From Euplotes aediculatus (taxonomy: Eukaryota > Ciliophora > Spirotrichea > Euplotida > Euplotidae), in NCBI GenBank assembly GCA_030463445.1, contig JAQGFW010017379.1, positions 1 to 21,671 on the forward strand: DNA of 21,671 bases. The letters are read 5' to 3'. Under the pieces are notes generated by a model, which was given only the letters and a program-made list of their open reading frames with translations, was not told the DNA's origin and ran no database searches. Shown here piece by piece: positions 11,831 through 20,088 of the stretch. How positions within the stretch are numbered: position 1 is the first letter of the stretch; each line of letters opens with the position of its first letter. The translations under genes and the position numbers were made by a program.

Positions 11831-13744
11831 ATGTCATACCCCTATCAGATCAAGTCATTTGATGAATACAAGTCGGTTTATACCAAAAGTGTGATGGATC
11901 CCGAAGGGTTCTGGGGGGATGTTGCCAGCCATTTTTATTGGCGGAAACGCTGGGACAAAGTATTGGACTGGAATTTCAAAGACCCCAAAATAGAATGGTT
12001 TATTGGTGGGAAGCTGAATATAACAGAAAACTGCCTCGACCGCCATTTGGGTTCGCTTGGCAACAAACCTGCCATTATCTGGGAACCCAATGATCCTGAA
12101 GAACATCACCGGGTCTTAACTTACCGCGAGTTGCATACCAAAGTGGTACAGTTTGCCAATGTATTAAAGAATAACGGGGTGCAGCGGGGCGATCGGGTTT
12201 GTCTCTATATGGGTATGGTACCAGAGCTGGCGATTGCAGTACTTGCCTGTGCCCGGATCGGCGCAATACATTCTGTGATTTTCGGTGGCTTCAGTGCGCA
12301 GAGCATTGCAGACCGGTTGATGGATGCAACGGCAGAATTTGTAATTACCTGCGATGGTGCTTTTCGTGGCAACAAAGAAATTCCGCTTAAATCGGTAATT
12401 GATGATGCCCTGGTGCAATGTCGTTTTGTGAAGCGGGTAATCGTTTTAACCCGGACCCGCACCCCGGTATCCATGATCAAGGGAAGGGATGTATGGTGGG
12501 AAGATGAGATCAAGAAAGTGGAAACCATGGGCAATCCGGATTGTCCGGCGGAGGAAATGGACTCCGAAGACCCGCTGTTTATTTTGTATACCTCCGGTTC
12601 TACCGGTAAACCCAAGGGAGTGGTACATACCTGCGCCGGTTATATGGTATATACGAACTACACATTTGTCAATACGTTTCAATACGAGCCGGGTGATATT
12701 CATTTCTGTACAGCGGATATTGGCTGGATTACCGGGCATAGTTATATCGTCTATGGCCCTTTGAGTGCCGGAGCTACCACGCTGCTTTTTGAAGGAATCC
12801 CTACCTGGCCGGATGCTGGTCGTTTCTGGGAAGTGGTTGATAAGTACAAAGTCAATGTCTTGTACACCGCGCCTACAGCCATTCGCTCCCTGATGGGATT
12901 TGGACTGGGGCCGTTGCAGGGAAAACAGCTCAACTCGCTCAAAGTGCTGGGAACAGTTGGGGAGCCAATTAATGAAGAAGCCTGGCATTGGTATGATGAA
13001 AACATTGGAAAAAAGCGTTGTCCGATTGTTGATACCTGGTGGCAAACTGAAACAGGGGGAGTGCTGATCAGCAATATGGCTGGCGTTACTCCGGCAAAAC
13101 CGAGTTATGCAACGCTGCCCATGCCAGGGGTTCAACCGGTGCTTGTGGACGAAAACGGAAAAGAAATCATCGGTAACAATGTAAGCGGTAATCTATGTAT
13201 ACGGTTTCCCTGGCCTTCCATTATCCGGACTACCTATGGTGATCATGAACGCTGCAGAACCAATTATTTCTCGGCTTATGAGAACATGTATTTTACAGGA
13301 GACGGATGTTATCGTGATGAAGAGGGGAATTATCGCATCACTGGTCGGGTGGATGATGTGCTGAATGTGAGTGGTCACCGGATTGGTACGGCTGAAGTGG
13401 AAAACGCGATTAACATGCATGCGGGTGTGGTAGAAAGTGCTGTGGTTGGGTATCCCCATGATATCAAAGGGCAGGGTATTTACTGCTTTGTTATTTTCCA
13501 GGGCTCCCATGGAGATGAAAATCTGAATCGGCAGGATATCACTCAAACTGTAAGCCGTATTATTGGACCTATTGCCAAGCCGGATAAGATTCAGTTTGTG
13601 CCAGGCTTACCCAAGACACGCAGCGGTAAAATTATGCGTCGCATTCTCCGGAAAATTGCAGAAGGAGAAATGGAAAACCTGGGGGATACGAGCACCCTGC
13701 TTGATCCGGGGGTGGTTGATGAGATTAAAAAAGGAAGGATTTAA
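11831..13744 (+). CDS. acs: Acetyl-CoA synthetase (AMP-forming acetate--CoA ligase)
   Basis: This 637-aa cytosolic enzyme activates acetate to acetyl-CoA through acetyl-AMP. Its motifs are the phosphate loop YTSGSTGKPKGV (253-264), Trp-containing acetate-pocket region DTWWQTETGG (401-410), TGDGCYRD (489-496), hinge segment YRITGRVDDVLNVSGHRI (501-518) and PKTRSGKIMRR (594-604) with catalytic Lys600, the usual site of inhibitory lysine acetylation. Length and N-terminus (MSYPYQIKSFDEYKSVY) are typical; the frame is open back to 11690, but those codons overlap the divergent gene and are not family-like, so ATG 11831 is chosen. It faces the InsA-like gene across an 85-bp gap with a candidate operator. 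Its 3' end overlaps the convergent acyltransferase gene by 20 bp. The nearby symporter-kinase recalls CrbS control of acs. Confidence 0.97.
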   Translation: MSYPYQIKSFDEYKSVYTKSVMDPEGFWGDVASHFYWRKRWDKVLDWNFKDPKIEWFIGGKLNITENCLDRHLGSLGNKPAIIWEPNDPEEHHRVLTYRELHTKVVQFANVLKNNGVQRGDRVCLYMGMVPELAIAVLACARIGAIHSVIFGGFSAQSIADRLMDATAEFVITCDGAFRGNKEIPLKSVIDDALVQCRFVKRVIVLTRTRTPVSMIKGRDVWWEDEIKKVETMGNPDCPAEEMDSEDPLFILYTSGSTGKPKGVVHTCAGYMVYTNYTFVNTFQYEPGDIHFCTADIGWITGHSYIVYGPLSAGATTLLFEGIPTWPDAGRFWEVVDKYKVNVLYTAPTAIRSLMGFGLGPLQGKQLNSLKVLGTVGEPINEEAWHWYDENIGKKRCPIVDTWWQTETGGVLISNMAGVTPAKPSYATLPMPGVQPVLVDENGKEIIGNNVSGNLCIRFPWPSIIRTTYGDHERCRTNYFSAYENMYFTGDGCYRDEEGNYRITGRVDDVLNVSGHRIGTAEVENAINMHAGVVESAVVGYPHDIKGQGIYCFVIFQGSHGDENLNRQDITQTVSRIIGPIAKPDKIQFVPGLPKTRSGKIMRRILRKIAEGEMENLGDTSTLLDPGVVDEIKKGRI

Positions 13745-14984
13745 CGGAAGCAATCAGTTGCTCCTGTAATTCCCGAAGCTGCTCAAGCGTAGTTTCGGGA
13801 ATTTTTTTTGCCCGCTGCCGATGATTTTGTTGAATCAGCCTGGGCGCGTACTTCCAACTTAAGAAAGCGGTCAATATACTGATTGAAAGAAAAATGATTC
13901 CGGCATTTAATGAATGCCCTGCCAATAGCATCAGAAATATCATGGCCAGCCAGCCAATATTTAGCAGGGCTGCGGCAGCTACCAGTATCCAGGCATAAAA
14001 ATCAATTCGTTTGACTTTTGTATCTGCTATCCATTTTGCAAGCAGAAGGGGAGGTGCATGCAGTATTAATCCAGGTATTGCCAATAACCATTCGGGTTGA
14101 TATTTTTGATCAGCATGAGTTGTTAGTAGTGAGGTTTGTGGCCAGTGTGTCCGGATCTGTGCAGCCTGCAGTAATTTATTGTATTCCTGAAGGGTATGTT
14201 GCAGCGTTGACAGAATTGGAGGCAGTTGCCTGCTGATGCGTTTTTCCTGATTCCATTGTTCTTCCGGACTGGCATTTTGATAGCTGTCGCAATTTCTGTA
14301 AAGCTGCAGGATCTGGAAGAGTTCCCTGGCAGTTGACTGCTCAGCCTGTATTGTTAATTCCTGAATGGCGGCCAATGCTGTTTCGGTAAGTTTTCGGATG
14401 GCCTGCGCAGGATTGCTTTGATAAGCTGAAAAAAAGTTCCTGGTTTCGACAGGCGGACCTGCTTTCAGCCAGACTGAGCTAAAGACGGCAGTTGGATGGG
14501 TATAGTGAAACCCAATTGGAACTATGGGAAGAGTAGTATGCTCATTTTTTTCCATCGCCTGCAAGGCGAGGCGGAAGGTTCCCTTTTTGAAGGGAAGCAG
14601 GTAATATTCTGCGTGACTGAAACCTTCCGGAAAAAATAATACCAATTCACCCTGTTTCAACAGGTTCAGCGCGATATCAAAACTATCATCATTTATGCCG
14701 AGAGAGCTACGGTTCAACTGATGATGATGGATGGGATGCATGTGCAATGCATTGAGGAGGCGGTGGATAAACTTGTTTCTGAACAGGTCTCCTCTGGCGA
14801 AAAAGTGTACGGGGCGGTTTAAGAGCAGTCCGAGTAACGCCGCATCCATTAGGGAACCGGGATGGTTGGCAATTAGCAAAGCCGGACCGGATGCAGGTAT
14901 GTTATGCCGGTTCAGGAAATGGATATTCCTGTAAAAAACCCTGGTAGCAAGGGTCATTAAAACTTTCACCAGCTTGTATAACAT
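13725..14984 (-). CDS. PlsC-family glycerolipid acyltransferase with C-terminal membrane region
   Basis: This 419-aa membrane-associated acyltransferase is of the LPLAT/PlsC type, which transfers acyl chains to (lyso)phosphatidate-like acceptors. Motif I is NHPGSLMDAAL (His41 and Asp46/Asp47 region), followed by FFPEG (117-121) and VPIGFHY (155-161). Roughly residues 200-275 are helical and Gln/Glu-rich. Three hydrophobic helices (about 285-370) and a basic tail follow, so the protein is much longer than PlsC (about 240 aa). The start is ATG 14984; a TTG at 14993 would add three residues. A TATTATTG box (one mismatch) 6 nt before the ATG may be its -7 element. Its 3' end overlaps acs by 20 bp. 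The exact acceptor is unknown. Confidence 0.85.
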   Translation of the reverse strand: MLYKLVKVLMTLATRVFYRNIHFLNRHNIPASGPALLIANHPGSLMDAALLGLLLNRPVHFFARGDLFRNKFIHRLLNALHMHPIHHHQLNRSSLGINDDSFDIALNLLKQGELVLFFPEGFSHAEYYLLPFKKGTFRLALQAMEKNEHTTLPIVPIGFHYTHPTAVFSSVWLKAGPPVETRNFFSAYQSNPAQAIRKLTETALAAIQELTIQAEQSTARELFQILQLYRNCDSYQNASPEEQWNQEKRISRQLPPILSTLQHTLQEYNKLLQAAQIRTHWPQTSLLTTHADQKYQPEWLLAIPGLILHAPPLLLAKWIADTKVKRIDFYAWILVAAAALLNIGWLAMIFLMLLAGHSLNAGIIFLSISILTAFLSWKYAPRLIQQNHRQRAKKIPETTLEQLRELQEQLIASVKSFLF

Positions 14985-15000
14985 GAGGTACAATAATAAA

Positions 15001-15031
15001 AAAAGACCGCCACTAATGGTGACGGTCTTTT
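15001..15031 (-). terminator. Rho-independent terminator after the T9SS cargo gene
   Basis: AAAAGACCG (15001-15009) pairs with CGGTCTTTT (15023-15031), with a further CAC/GTG inner stem and a TAATG loop. On the minus strand the stem is followed by a run of seven T. It lies 20 bp after the stop codon at 15051. The plus-strand side also has four T, so it could work weakly in both directions. Confidence 0.85.
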
Positions 15032-15050
15032 ATTGTTGACAGTAATTCTC

Positions 15051-17747
15051 TTACTGAATAAAGAACTGCATAGTCTGACGTTCGTTATTGATGGAAGTAG
15101 TAATGAAGTAGCTGCCTTTCTGCAGTGCTTCTACATTAATCTTCGCACGGCTGTCAGATCCGAATGTGATTTGTTCCTGACGTACAATTCCACCAACTGC
15201 GTTGTAAATGGTGATTGTCACTTTCTTGTTGCTCCAGTTTCCGTTTTCAATGGTCAACGGCATTTTACCTGAACTTGGGTTCGGGAAGAGGCGGAGTCCT
15301 TTGAGTGCAACTTCACCATTGGCAACACGAATTACTTCACTGTAACTGAATTTGCCATCACGATCGGTCTGTTTGATCCGGTAATAAGCAGATCCGCTAA
15401 GTGGGTTGGAATCTTTGAACGAATAACGGGAAATACTTGATGTATTACCTACACCAGCAACATTTCCGATAGTTGTGAAGGACTGGCCATCAGCAGAACG
15501 TTCGATGGTGTATTCTTCGTTATTAACTTCCAGTGAAGTGCTCCAGTTCAGGTCAACTGATCCATTGAAATAACGACCTGTAAAGCTCAGCCAGGTTACA
15601 GGAAGCGGGTTGGCAACTTCATTGATGGTGCTGAGGGTGAAAACCGGGTTAGCAATGGTAGTTACAAAAAAGTTTGTACCGCCCGCTCCCAGGAAGTTTA
15701 CGCCATTTTCAGTAGCAAAACCTGCACCATTACCATACAATCTCCAATAGTTTTCAGTCGAAACCCAGGCTGTTACACCTACTGTTGCCGGCTGCGTTAA
15801 TCCGCAACTTCTAACATCGTCGTAGGATAACCAAACGATTGGTGCCGCAACAGGCGGGGTGTTCAGCTGATCTATAATCCAATACTCACACTCACTTACT
15901 TTGAGATTTTCAGGATTGTTTTCCCATTGGTTGTCTATATCATACAAGGGATCCGGATTTTGACGGATGTACTGAACACTATAAGTGCTGTTTGCTCCAA
16001 GGTTTGAATTGAAGTTAATAGTACCACTCAAACGAGCTGGCGCATAGAATCCGTCATCACCTACAGGATAGGTAAACGCGGAATTACCCGTTCTGATTAT
16101 TGGTCCGTCTACATAACTGCTTGCACTGCCACCGGCAACTAGAATACCATTAGAAGTGAGATTTAAGGTGTTTGTATTGGTGGTTGCAAAAACGCCTCCG
16201 GTAAATGTCAATACCTGTCCAATCACATCCAGAACAACTGGAGAGTTCAGCGTAATCGGACCAGGCGCTGTTTTTAGAAGAGAAATATTTCCGTTTATGA
16301 AGGAAGTGGTTCCAGGAGCAAGTGTTACCGATTGCGGATTAGCGCCAATAAACTCTAAATGTACACCAATAGCCCAGGCTTTGGTGCCAGTTACGGATAA
16401 TGCTCCACCAACTGAAACAAAGGACTGATTGGATAAACTTCCTCCAATAGAATTCAAATAACCTCCACTGATAGTAAGGTTGTTTGAAGCTGCTAAGCGG
16501 TCACCTACTTCGATATTAAAACTTCCGTCCGTGTTGGTATTATTAATGGTGACATTGTAAAAAGTAGTTGTTCCATTCTGGGCGCTGGTACCAAAAGAAT
16601 AGAATCGATTTACCGCAGAGTTGAATTCAACGGTACCGGTATTTGCATTAAATGTGCCGGAGTTGTTAAAGTTACCCTGAACAGTCATGGTGTTGGACGG
16701 CGCATTAAAGGTTGCGTTGGCTCCGATATTGAAATTGTTGAAGTTCCAGATAACGGCATCATTGTCGGGGAAGTTGATAGTTCCCTGAGTAATATTCAAT
16801 GTATTGTTAGTCAGTAAATTGAAATTGATCAGGTTGCTGGGCAAGTCAGTTACAAAAGAAACCTGACTGGCCGGGTTCGATTTGTTTATGGTAGTAGTTC
16901 CTGTGGCGGTTGAAATAAACGGCGCATTTACGGTAACAACTGCATCAGCAGCGCCATTTAGGGTAAGATTAGTTTGTGCGCCATCAAATGCATTCCCTAC
17001 AGTTAGGTTTCTGCCAACCAGTAGCGAACCACTGGGTCCACTGATTAAACCATCAATCAGGTTTAAATCGTTGGCAACCACCACCTGGTCATTTGTACCA
17101 ATTACCAGATTGTTGGCAGTTTGAGTTTTTTGAAGTGTAAGGTTGAAAAACGTAGTAGTTCCAGCCAGGCCGCCATTATTATTAATTGCAGTATGGGTTG
17201 ATCCTGCTAATGTTATGTTACTGGTGCCAGCATTAAAAGTTCCCCCATTGATAATTGCCATATTAGCTCCCAGAGTAAGATTTCCGTTGGCATTAAAAGC
17301 GCCTGTGCTTACCGTAAAATTGTTTCCCACTGAAGATGAAACAGCGCCGGTTGTAACGGAACCTCCGTTTATGGTGAGAAAGCCACCAATTGAAGAAACA
17401 TCCGGTAATACAATAGTACCGGAGGACATAATTACATCAAACCGAATGGTCATATCGGTAGTTCCGGCAGGACTGATTGTTCCTGTATAAGCGGATGGGA
17501 TTAACAGGTTATTAATGGTAATTGAAGGCTGATCAAGTACGCAATTGGCGTTACTACTGTTATTAAATACAGCAGTTTGATTCAACGTAGGGGCTCCTGC
17601 ACCACCAGCGCCACCTGAAGTAGATGACCAGTTGGCCGGATTTGACCAGTTTCCGGAGGCTCCGGGTGCTACCCAGTATTTAAATTGTGCAGATGCACTT
17701 GCCGAAACAAATAAGAGTAGGATTGTGAAATGTACAAGTCTTCTCAT
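15051..17747 (-). CDS. Large exported protein with type IX secretion C-terminal sorting domain
   Basis: This 898-aa secreted or surface protein has a signal peptide at 1-20 (MRRLVHFTILLLFVSASASA, then QF). An N-terminal segment has WSNPANWSSTSGGAGGAG. A long Asn/Thr/Gly-rich region (about 60-560) of repeating NLTxxGGxxxxxSGxL-like turns suggests a right-handed beta-helix. A fibronectin-like domain follows (VDLNWSTSLEVNNEEYTIERS near 725-745), then a Por-type sorting domain at 818-898 starting LRLFPNPSSG, which directs export by the T9SS. The frame is open to 17819, but ATG 17747 starts a proper signal peptide. No enzyme motif was recognised, so adhesin or matrix roles are possible. The gene appears monocistronic, with a strong terminator downstream. 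Confidence 0.9.
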   Translation of the reverse strand: MRRLVHFTILLLFVSASASAQFKYWVAPGASGNWSNPANWSSTSGGAGGAGAPTLNQTAVFNNSSNANCVLDQPSITINNLLIPSAYTGTISPAGTTDMTIRFDVIMSSGTIVLPDVSSIGGFLTINGGSVTTGAVSSSVGNNFTVSTGAFNANGNLTLGANMAIINGGTFNAGTSNITLAGSTHTAINNNGGLAGTTTFFNLTLQKTQTANNLVIGTNDQVVVANDLNLIDGLISGPSGSLLVGRNLTVGNAFDGAQTNLTLNGAADAVVTVNAPFISTATGTTTINKSNPASQVSFVTDLPSNLINFNLLTNNTLNITQGTINFPDNDAVIWNFNNFNIGANATFNAPSNTMTVQGNFNNSGTFNANTGTVEFNSAVNRFYSFGTSAQNGTTTFYNVTINNTNTDGSFNIEVGDRLAASNNLTISGGYLNSIGGSLSNQSFVSVGGALSVTGTKAWAIGVHLEFIGANPQSVTLAPGTTSFINGNISLLKTAPGPITLNSPVVLDVIGQVLTFTGGVFATTNTNTLNLTSNGILVAGGSASSYVDGPIIRTGNSAFTYPVGDDGFYAPARLSGTINFNSNLGANSTYSVQYIRQNPDPLYDIDNQWENNPENLKVSECEYWIIDQLNTPPVAAPIVWLSYDDVRSCGLTQPATVGVTAWVSTENYWRLYGNGAGFATENGVNFLGAGGTNFFVTTIANPVFTLSTINEVANPLPVTWLSFTGRYFNGSVDLNWSTSLEVNNEEYTIERSADGQSFTTIGNVAGVGNTSSISRYSFKDSNPLSGSAYYRIKQTDRDGKFSYSEVIRVANGEVALKGLRLFPNPSSGKMPLTIENGNWSNKKVTITIYNAVGGIVRQEQITFGSDSRAKINVEALQKGSYFITTSINNERQTMQFFIQ

Positions 17748-17804
17748 GGTAGAGTATTTGTGATAGAATGTATTCATGGATAACACAGTTTTGAAAATGA
17801 CTAT

Positions 17805-17832
17805 GTAACCATAGCGCATAGCACCTGGTTAC
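17805..17832. promoter_or_regulatory. Inverted repeat upstream of the T9SS cargo gene
   Basis: GTAACCA (17805-17811) and TGGTTAC (17826-17832) are perfect 7-bp inverted arms with a 14-nt centre, lying 58-85 bp before the chosen start codon. It could be an operator or a 5'-leader hairpin. The rest of the 229-bp gap (17748-17976) shows no perfect TAnnTTTG box; its far end carries the terminator of the next gene. Confidence 0.35.
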
Positions 17833-17910
17833 GGTTTTAGGAATCAGTCTTAGATAGAAAGTTGGAAAACTGTGGTTTATCCGAAGGATTTGGAAGACTT
17901 GACGTTTGAA

Positions 17911-17944
17911 CAAGCAAAAATAGTCATATCCAAGATATGACTAT
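17911..17944 (-). terminator. Terminator after the L,D-transpeptidase gene
   Basis: TAGTCATATC (17921-17930) and GATATGACTA (17934-17943) form a perfect stem with a CAA loop, extended by an outer A-T pair to 11 bp. On the minus strand the stem is followed by TTTTTGCTTG. It lies 33 bp after the stop at 17977. The stem is AT-rich, so strength is uncertain. Confidence 0.7.
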
Positions 17945-17976
17945 AATTTTAACTTATTTATTTATTACCGGTATTT

Positions 17977-18534
17977 CTACTTACGAATCGACACTTTTGT
18001 TCCGATGGGGATCATTTCAAATAATTCATCCATTTCAGATCGCTTTAGACTTACACAGCCATTGGTCCAGTTCTGGAAATAATCAACCGCCATGTCGTCC
18101 CGCATCCAGGTGCCGTGAATGGCGATTCCATTACCTATGCCTTTGTTCTTGGGAATCAAGCCTTTAGCTTTTCTTTCCTTGTATTTGGCCCAGTCGGCCT
18201 GGGTTGGATAGTCCAATAACATGATTTTCCCCCATTTGTCGTGCGGACGTTTGGAGATAATTTTATACTCCCCCTCCGGAGTTTTCCGGTCGCCCTCCCA
18301 CATTTTGTCGCCCAGTGTTTTTTCGCCAAAAACTACGGGATAGGTGGCATACCAGCCTTCATCATCAAAGATACTCAGTTCATAATCAGACTTGTCCACC
18401 AGAATGCGGGGGGTGCCATTCAATTCTGAGTTCAGCCGGTTGAACCGGACTTTCCGGTAATTATGTCCGGAAAACGAAAGCAGGCCAACGGTGCACAGGG
18501 CCAGCAAGGATACGGATACACGTGAGAGCTGCAT
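17977..18534 (-). CDS. L,D-transpeptidase (YkuD domain) protein
   Basis: This 185-aa envelope protein has an N-terminal hydrophobic segment (about 5-22) acting as signal or anchor, then a YkuD domain from about residue 43 (RILVDKSDYELSIFD). The catalytic signature is present: AIHGT with His140, and NWTNGCVSLKRSEMDEL with nucleophile Cys160. Family members make 3-3 peptidoglycan cross-links or attach proteins to peptidoglycan. KTPEGEYKI (84-92) is also typical. It has its own downstream terminator and a 144-bp upstream gap, so it is probably monocistronic. The start is ATG 18534. The exact role among L,D-transpeptidases is not resolved; the domain is small, resembling the ErfK/YafK type. Confidence 0.92.
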   Translation of the reverse strand: MQLSRVSVSLLALCTVGLLSFSGHNYRKVRFNRLNSELNGTPRILVDKSDYELSIFDDEGWYATYPVVFGEKTLGDKMWEGDRKTPEGEYKIISKRPHDKWGKIMLLDYPTQADWAKYKERKAKGLIPKNKGIGNGIAIHGTWMRDDMAVDYFQNWTNGCVSLKRSEMDELFEMIPIGTKVSIRK

Positions 18535-18611
18535 ATAATTGATTTTTGTAAACTAGCTTCAACGGTTAGAATATCACAAAAACGTTGCCCGATCTTCATT
18601 TATTTCGGTTG

Positions 18612-18633
18612 TGGATAAACTTTGGATAAACTT
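18612..18633. repeat. 11-bp perfect tandem duplication TGGATAAACTT
   Basis: TGGATAAACTT occurs twice without spacer (18612-18622 and 18623-18633), between the BON-LysM terminator and the L,D-transpeptidase start at 18534. It may be a recent slippage or a paired binding site about 80-100 bp upstream of the transpeptidase gene. Confidence 0.6.
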
Positions 18634-18661
18634 AACAAACAAGCCCCTGAAAAGGGGCTTG
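18634..18661 (-). terminator. Terminator after the BON-LysM gene
   Basis: CAAGCCCC (18640-18647) pairs with GGGGCTTG (18654-18661) around a TGAAAA loop. On the minus strand it is followed by a modest T-rich stretch (TTTGTT). It lies 17 bp after the stop codon of the BON-LysM gene at 18679. Confidence 0.75.
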
Positions 18662-18678
18662 CTTGGGTTATAAATCAA

Positions 18679-19056
18679 TTACTTACGCGGTATTTTTAAT
18701 TCCCATCCAGGCTGTATCAGATCAGGGTTTTTAATCCGGTCCGTATTGGCTTCGTAGATGTCCTTCCAACTGAGTCCGGGATATTTCTTAGCGATTTTAC
18801 TCAGGTTGTCTCCGGATTTCACGGTATAGATTTCATCGGCTCCTTCAGCCAGGCTTAAATTCATGATAAGATCCGAATCCCTGAATTCCGGATTTAACGC
18901 TTCATAGTGATCCCAGATGGCATCTTTTGCTGCAGCACTGGGCGCAATACCATCTATATATAGTACACCATCCTGTTCTCTTACCTGTAAATCAGCTACA
19001 CCTTGTGCAGCGGCCAGGTCAACCAGGCTTTTATATTTATTTTCCTGAAGTGCCAT
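18679..19056 (-). CDS. BON-LysM protein (Kbp/YgaU-like)
   Basis: This 125-aa protein has an N-terminal BON-like domain (about 5-70, with [16 protein letters not shown]) and a C-terminal LysM domain (about 75-123: [20 protein letters not shown] then [11 protein letters not shown]). The same two-domain order and size occur in E. coli Kbp (YgaU), a potassium-binding stress protein. No signal peptide is visible ([10 protein letters not shown]), also as in Kbp. It follows the two-BON lipoprotein gene by 10 bp and is probably cotranscribed with it. Potassium binding is known for the E. coli protein but is only inferred here; peptidoglycan binding by LysM is an alternative if it is exported. Confidence 0.88.
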   Translation of the reverse strand: MALQENKYKSLVDLAAAQGVADLQVREQDGVLYIDGIAPSAAAKDAIWDHYEALNPEFRDSDLIMNLSLAEGADEIYTVKSGDNLSKIAKKYPGLSWKDIYEANTDRIKNPDLIQPGWELKIPRK

Positions 19057-19066
19057 AGTAGCAGTT

Positions 19067-19546
19067 TTATTTGATGGTTAATTTGTTTTCAATCTTTTTT
19101 GGCTTCAACTCGTTGATTTTCATCATTAATCCCTGCAATTCAGATTTTTTGATTTCTCCGGTCAGCGTGATGACGCCATCCTGTACGGCTGCCTGTACTT
19201 TGGGTAAACTTAATGCTGCAATAGCGGAATTGGCAGTTTCCTGGAGTGTTGTATCCGGGTTAATTACTACAGGAGCAGGTGGAGGGGTTACTGTAAGATT
19301 GCTGGTTACTGATTTCACTCCTTTTACTCCTTTGGCCGCAGCTTCAGCGGCAGCCCTGGTGGCTTCGTCCGCTACTTCACCGGAAAGGGTAGCCACGCCA
19401 TCCGTCACAGTTACCTGTACCCCCGGATAGGCTCCAATTGCTGTGGCTACATTCTTTTGGATGTCTGCATCCTTGGGTTTGCAACCTGTAAAGGCTAAGG
19501 CTCCAAGCAGGAACAATACCCATAGTGATCTGCTGATACGTTTCAT
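19067..19546 (-). CDS. Lipoprotein with two BON domains
   Basis: This 159-aa predicted lipoprotein has a basic N-terminus and hydrophobic stretch ([22 protein letters not shown]) with the acylated Cys at 22. BON domain 1 covers about 29-88 ([16 protein letters not shown]), a Pro-rich linker ([11 protein letters not shown]) follows, and BON domain 2 covers about 98-158 ([16 protein letters not shown]). BON domains associate with membranes or phospholipid and recur in envelope stress proteins such as OsmY and DolP. It is the first gene of a pair with the BON-LysM gene (10-bp gap) and lies 51 bp after the DUF4332 gene, possibly one operon. The function is likely envelope maintenance; no ligand can be named. 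Confidence 0.9.
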   Translation of the reverse strand: MKRISRSLWVLFLLGALAFTGCKPKDADIQKNVATAIGAYPGVQVTVTDGVATLSGEVADEATRAAAEAAAKGVKGVKSVTSNLTVTPPPAPVVINPDTTLQETANSAIAALSLPKVQAAVQDGVITLTGEIKKSELQGLMMKINELKPKKIENKLTIK

Positions 19547-19597
19547 GTGTATTCTGGTTTAATGGTGAATAGTGAAGGTGACAGCTTGGTGCTGGTT

Positions 19598-20005
19598 TTA
19601 ATGGAAGACCCGCGGTTCCAGATTTTTGGCAGCGCCAATCATATCTGCCAGCATATCCATCGAGGGAACTTTCCCGGATAATCCAAACTGGTTATTTACC
19701 TCCAGCAGTTTTGCATGAAGGTTGGATGCGTTACGGGTTGCGAGTTCTTTAACTGTATCCACACCAGCAGCTTCCAGTAATTCAGCGGTTTGTCCGGCAA
19801 TGCCATTGATACGCATCAGGTCTGCATGGTTTACCCAGGTCAGAATAAGTGATTCCGGCAGTTTTGATCCAGCGGCCAGCACTTCTCTGCCGGCCTTGGT
19901 TCCGGCTTTCTGTAGTAAATCAGTGGTTGTTTTAATTCCGTGCACTTCCAGTTTAGCGGCATAGGTAGTCCCGATTCCTTCGATGTCAATTACATTGTAT
20001 GGCAT
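19598..20005 (-). CDS. DUF4332 helix-hairpin-helix protein
   Basis: This 135-aa cytosolic-looking protein starts MPYNVIDIEGIGTTYAAKL, the typical DUF4332 opening. Two helix-hairpin-helix-like units are visible, about 8-32 (IEGIGTTYAAKLEVHGI) and 66-90 (INGIAGQTAELLEAAGVDTV), separated by SLILTWVNHADLMR, and a conserved-looking ATRNASNLHAKLLEVN follows. Such motifs usually contact DNA non-specifically or mediate protein contacts, but the family function is not established to my knowledge. No signal peptide or membrane helix is present. It lies upstream of the BON genes on the same strand and may be coexpressed with them. The start is ATG 20005. Confidence 0.88.
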   Translation of the reverse strand: MPYNVIDIEGIGTTYAAKLEVHGIKTTTDLLQKAGTKAGREVLAAGSKLPESLILTWVNHADLMRINGIAGQTAELLEAAGVDTVKELATRNASNLHAKLLEVNNQFGLSGKVPSMDMLADMIGAAKNLEPRVFH

Positions 20006-20038
20006 AAGTCCTTACTTTGATTTCTTTAAATATACAAT

Positions 20039-20073
20039 AAAAAAGCAGCCCCGATTCCCGGGACTGCTTTTTT
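20039..20073 (-). terminator. Strong rho-independent terminator after the barrel gene
   Basis: A 15-bp stem (20039-20053 with 20059-20073) has one mismatch and a 5-nt loop, with six A on one side and six T on the other. On the minus strand it follows the barrel gene stop at 20089 by 15 bp and separates it from the DUF4332 gene. Confidence 0.88.
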
Positions 20074-20088
20074 AATAAGTAGTTCATA

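Noticed and set aside
12446-13135. A 229-aa ORF antisense to acs
   Set aside because: It mirrors the codon pattern of acs, has no recognisable domain and lacks its own spacing or promoter signals.
14985-14993. A TTG start for the acyltransferase
   Set aside because: The ATG three codons later is stronger and sits 6 nt after a -7-like box that the TTG start would nearly touch.
17748-17819. A longer N-terminus for the T9SS cargo protein
   Set aside because: The signal peptide begins at the Met of 17747; the extra residues would bury it.
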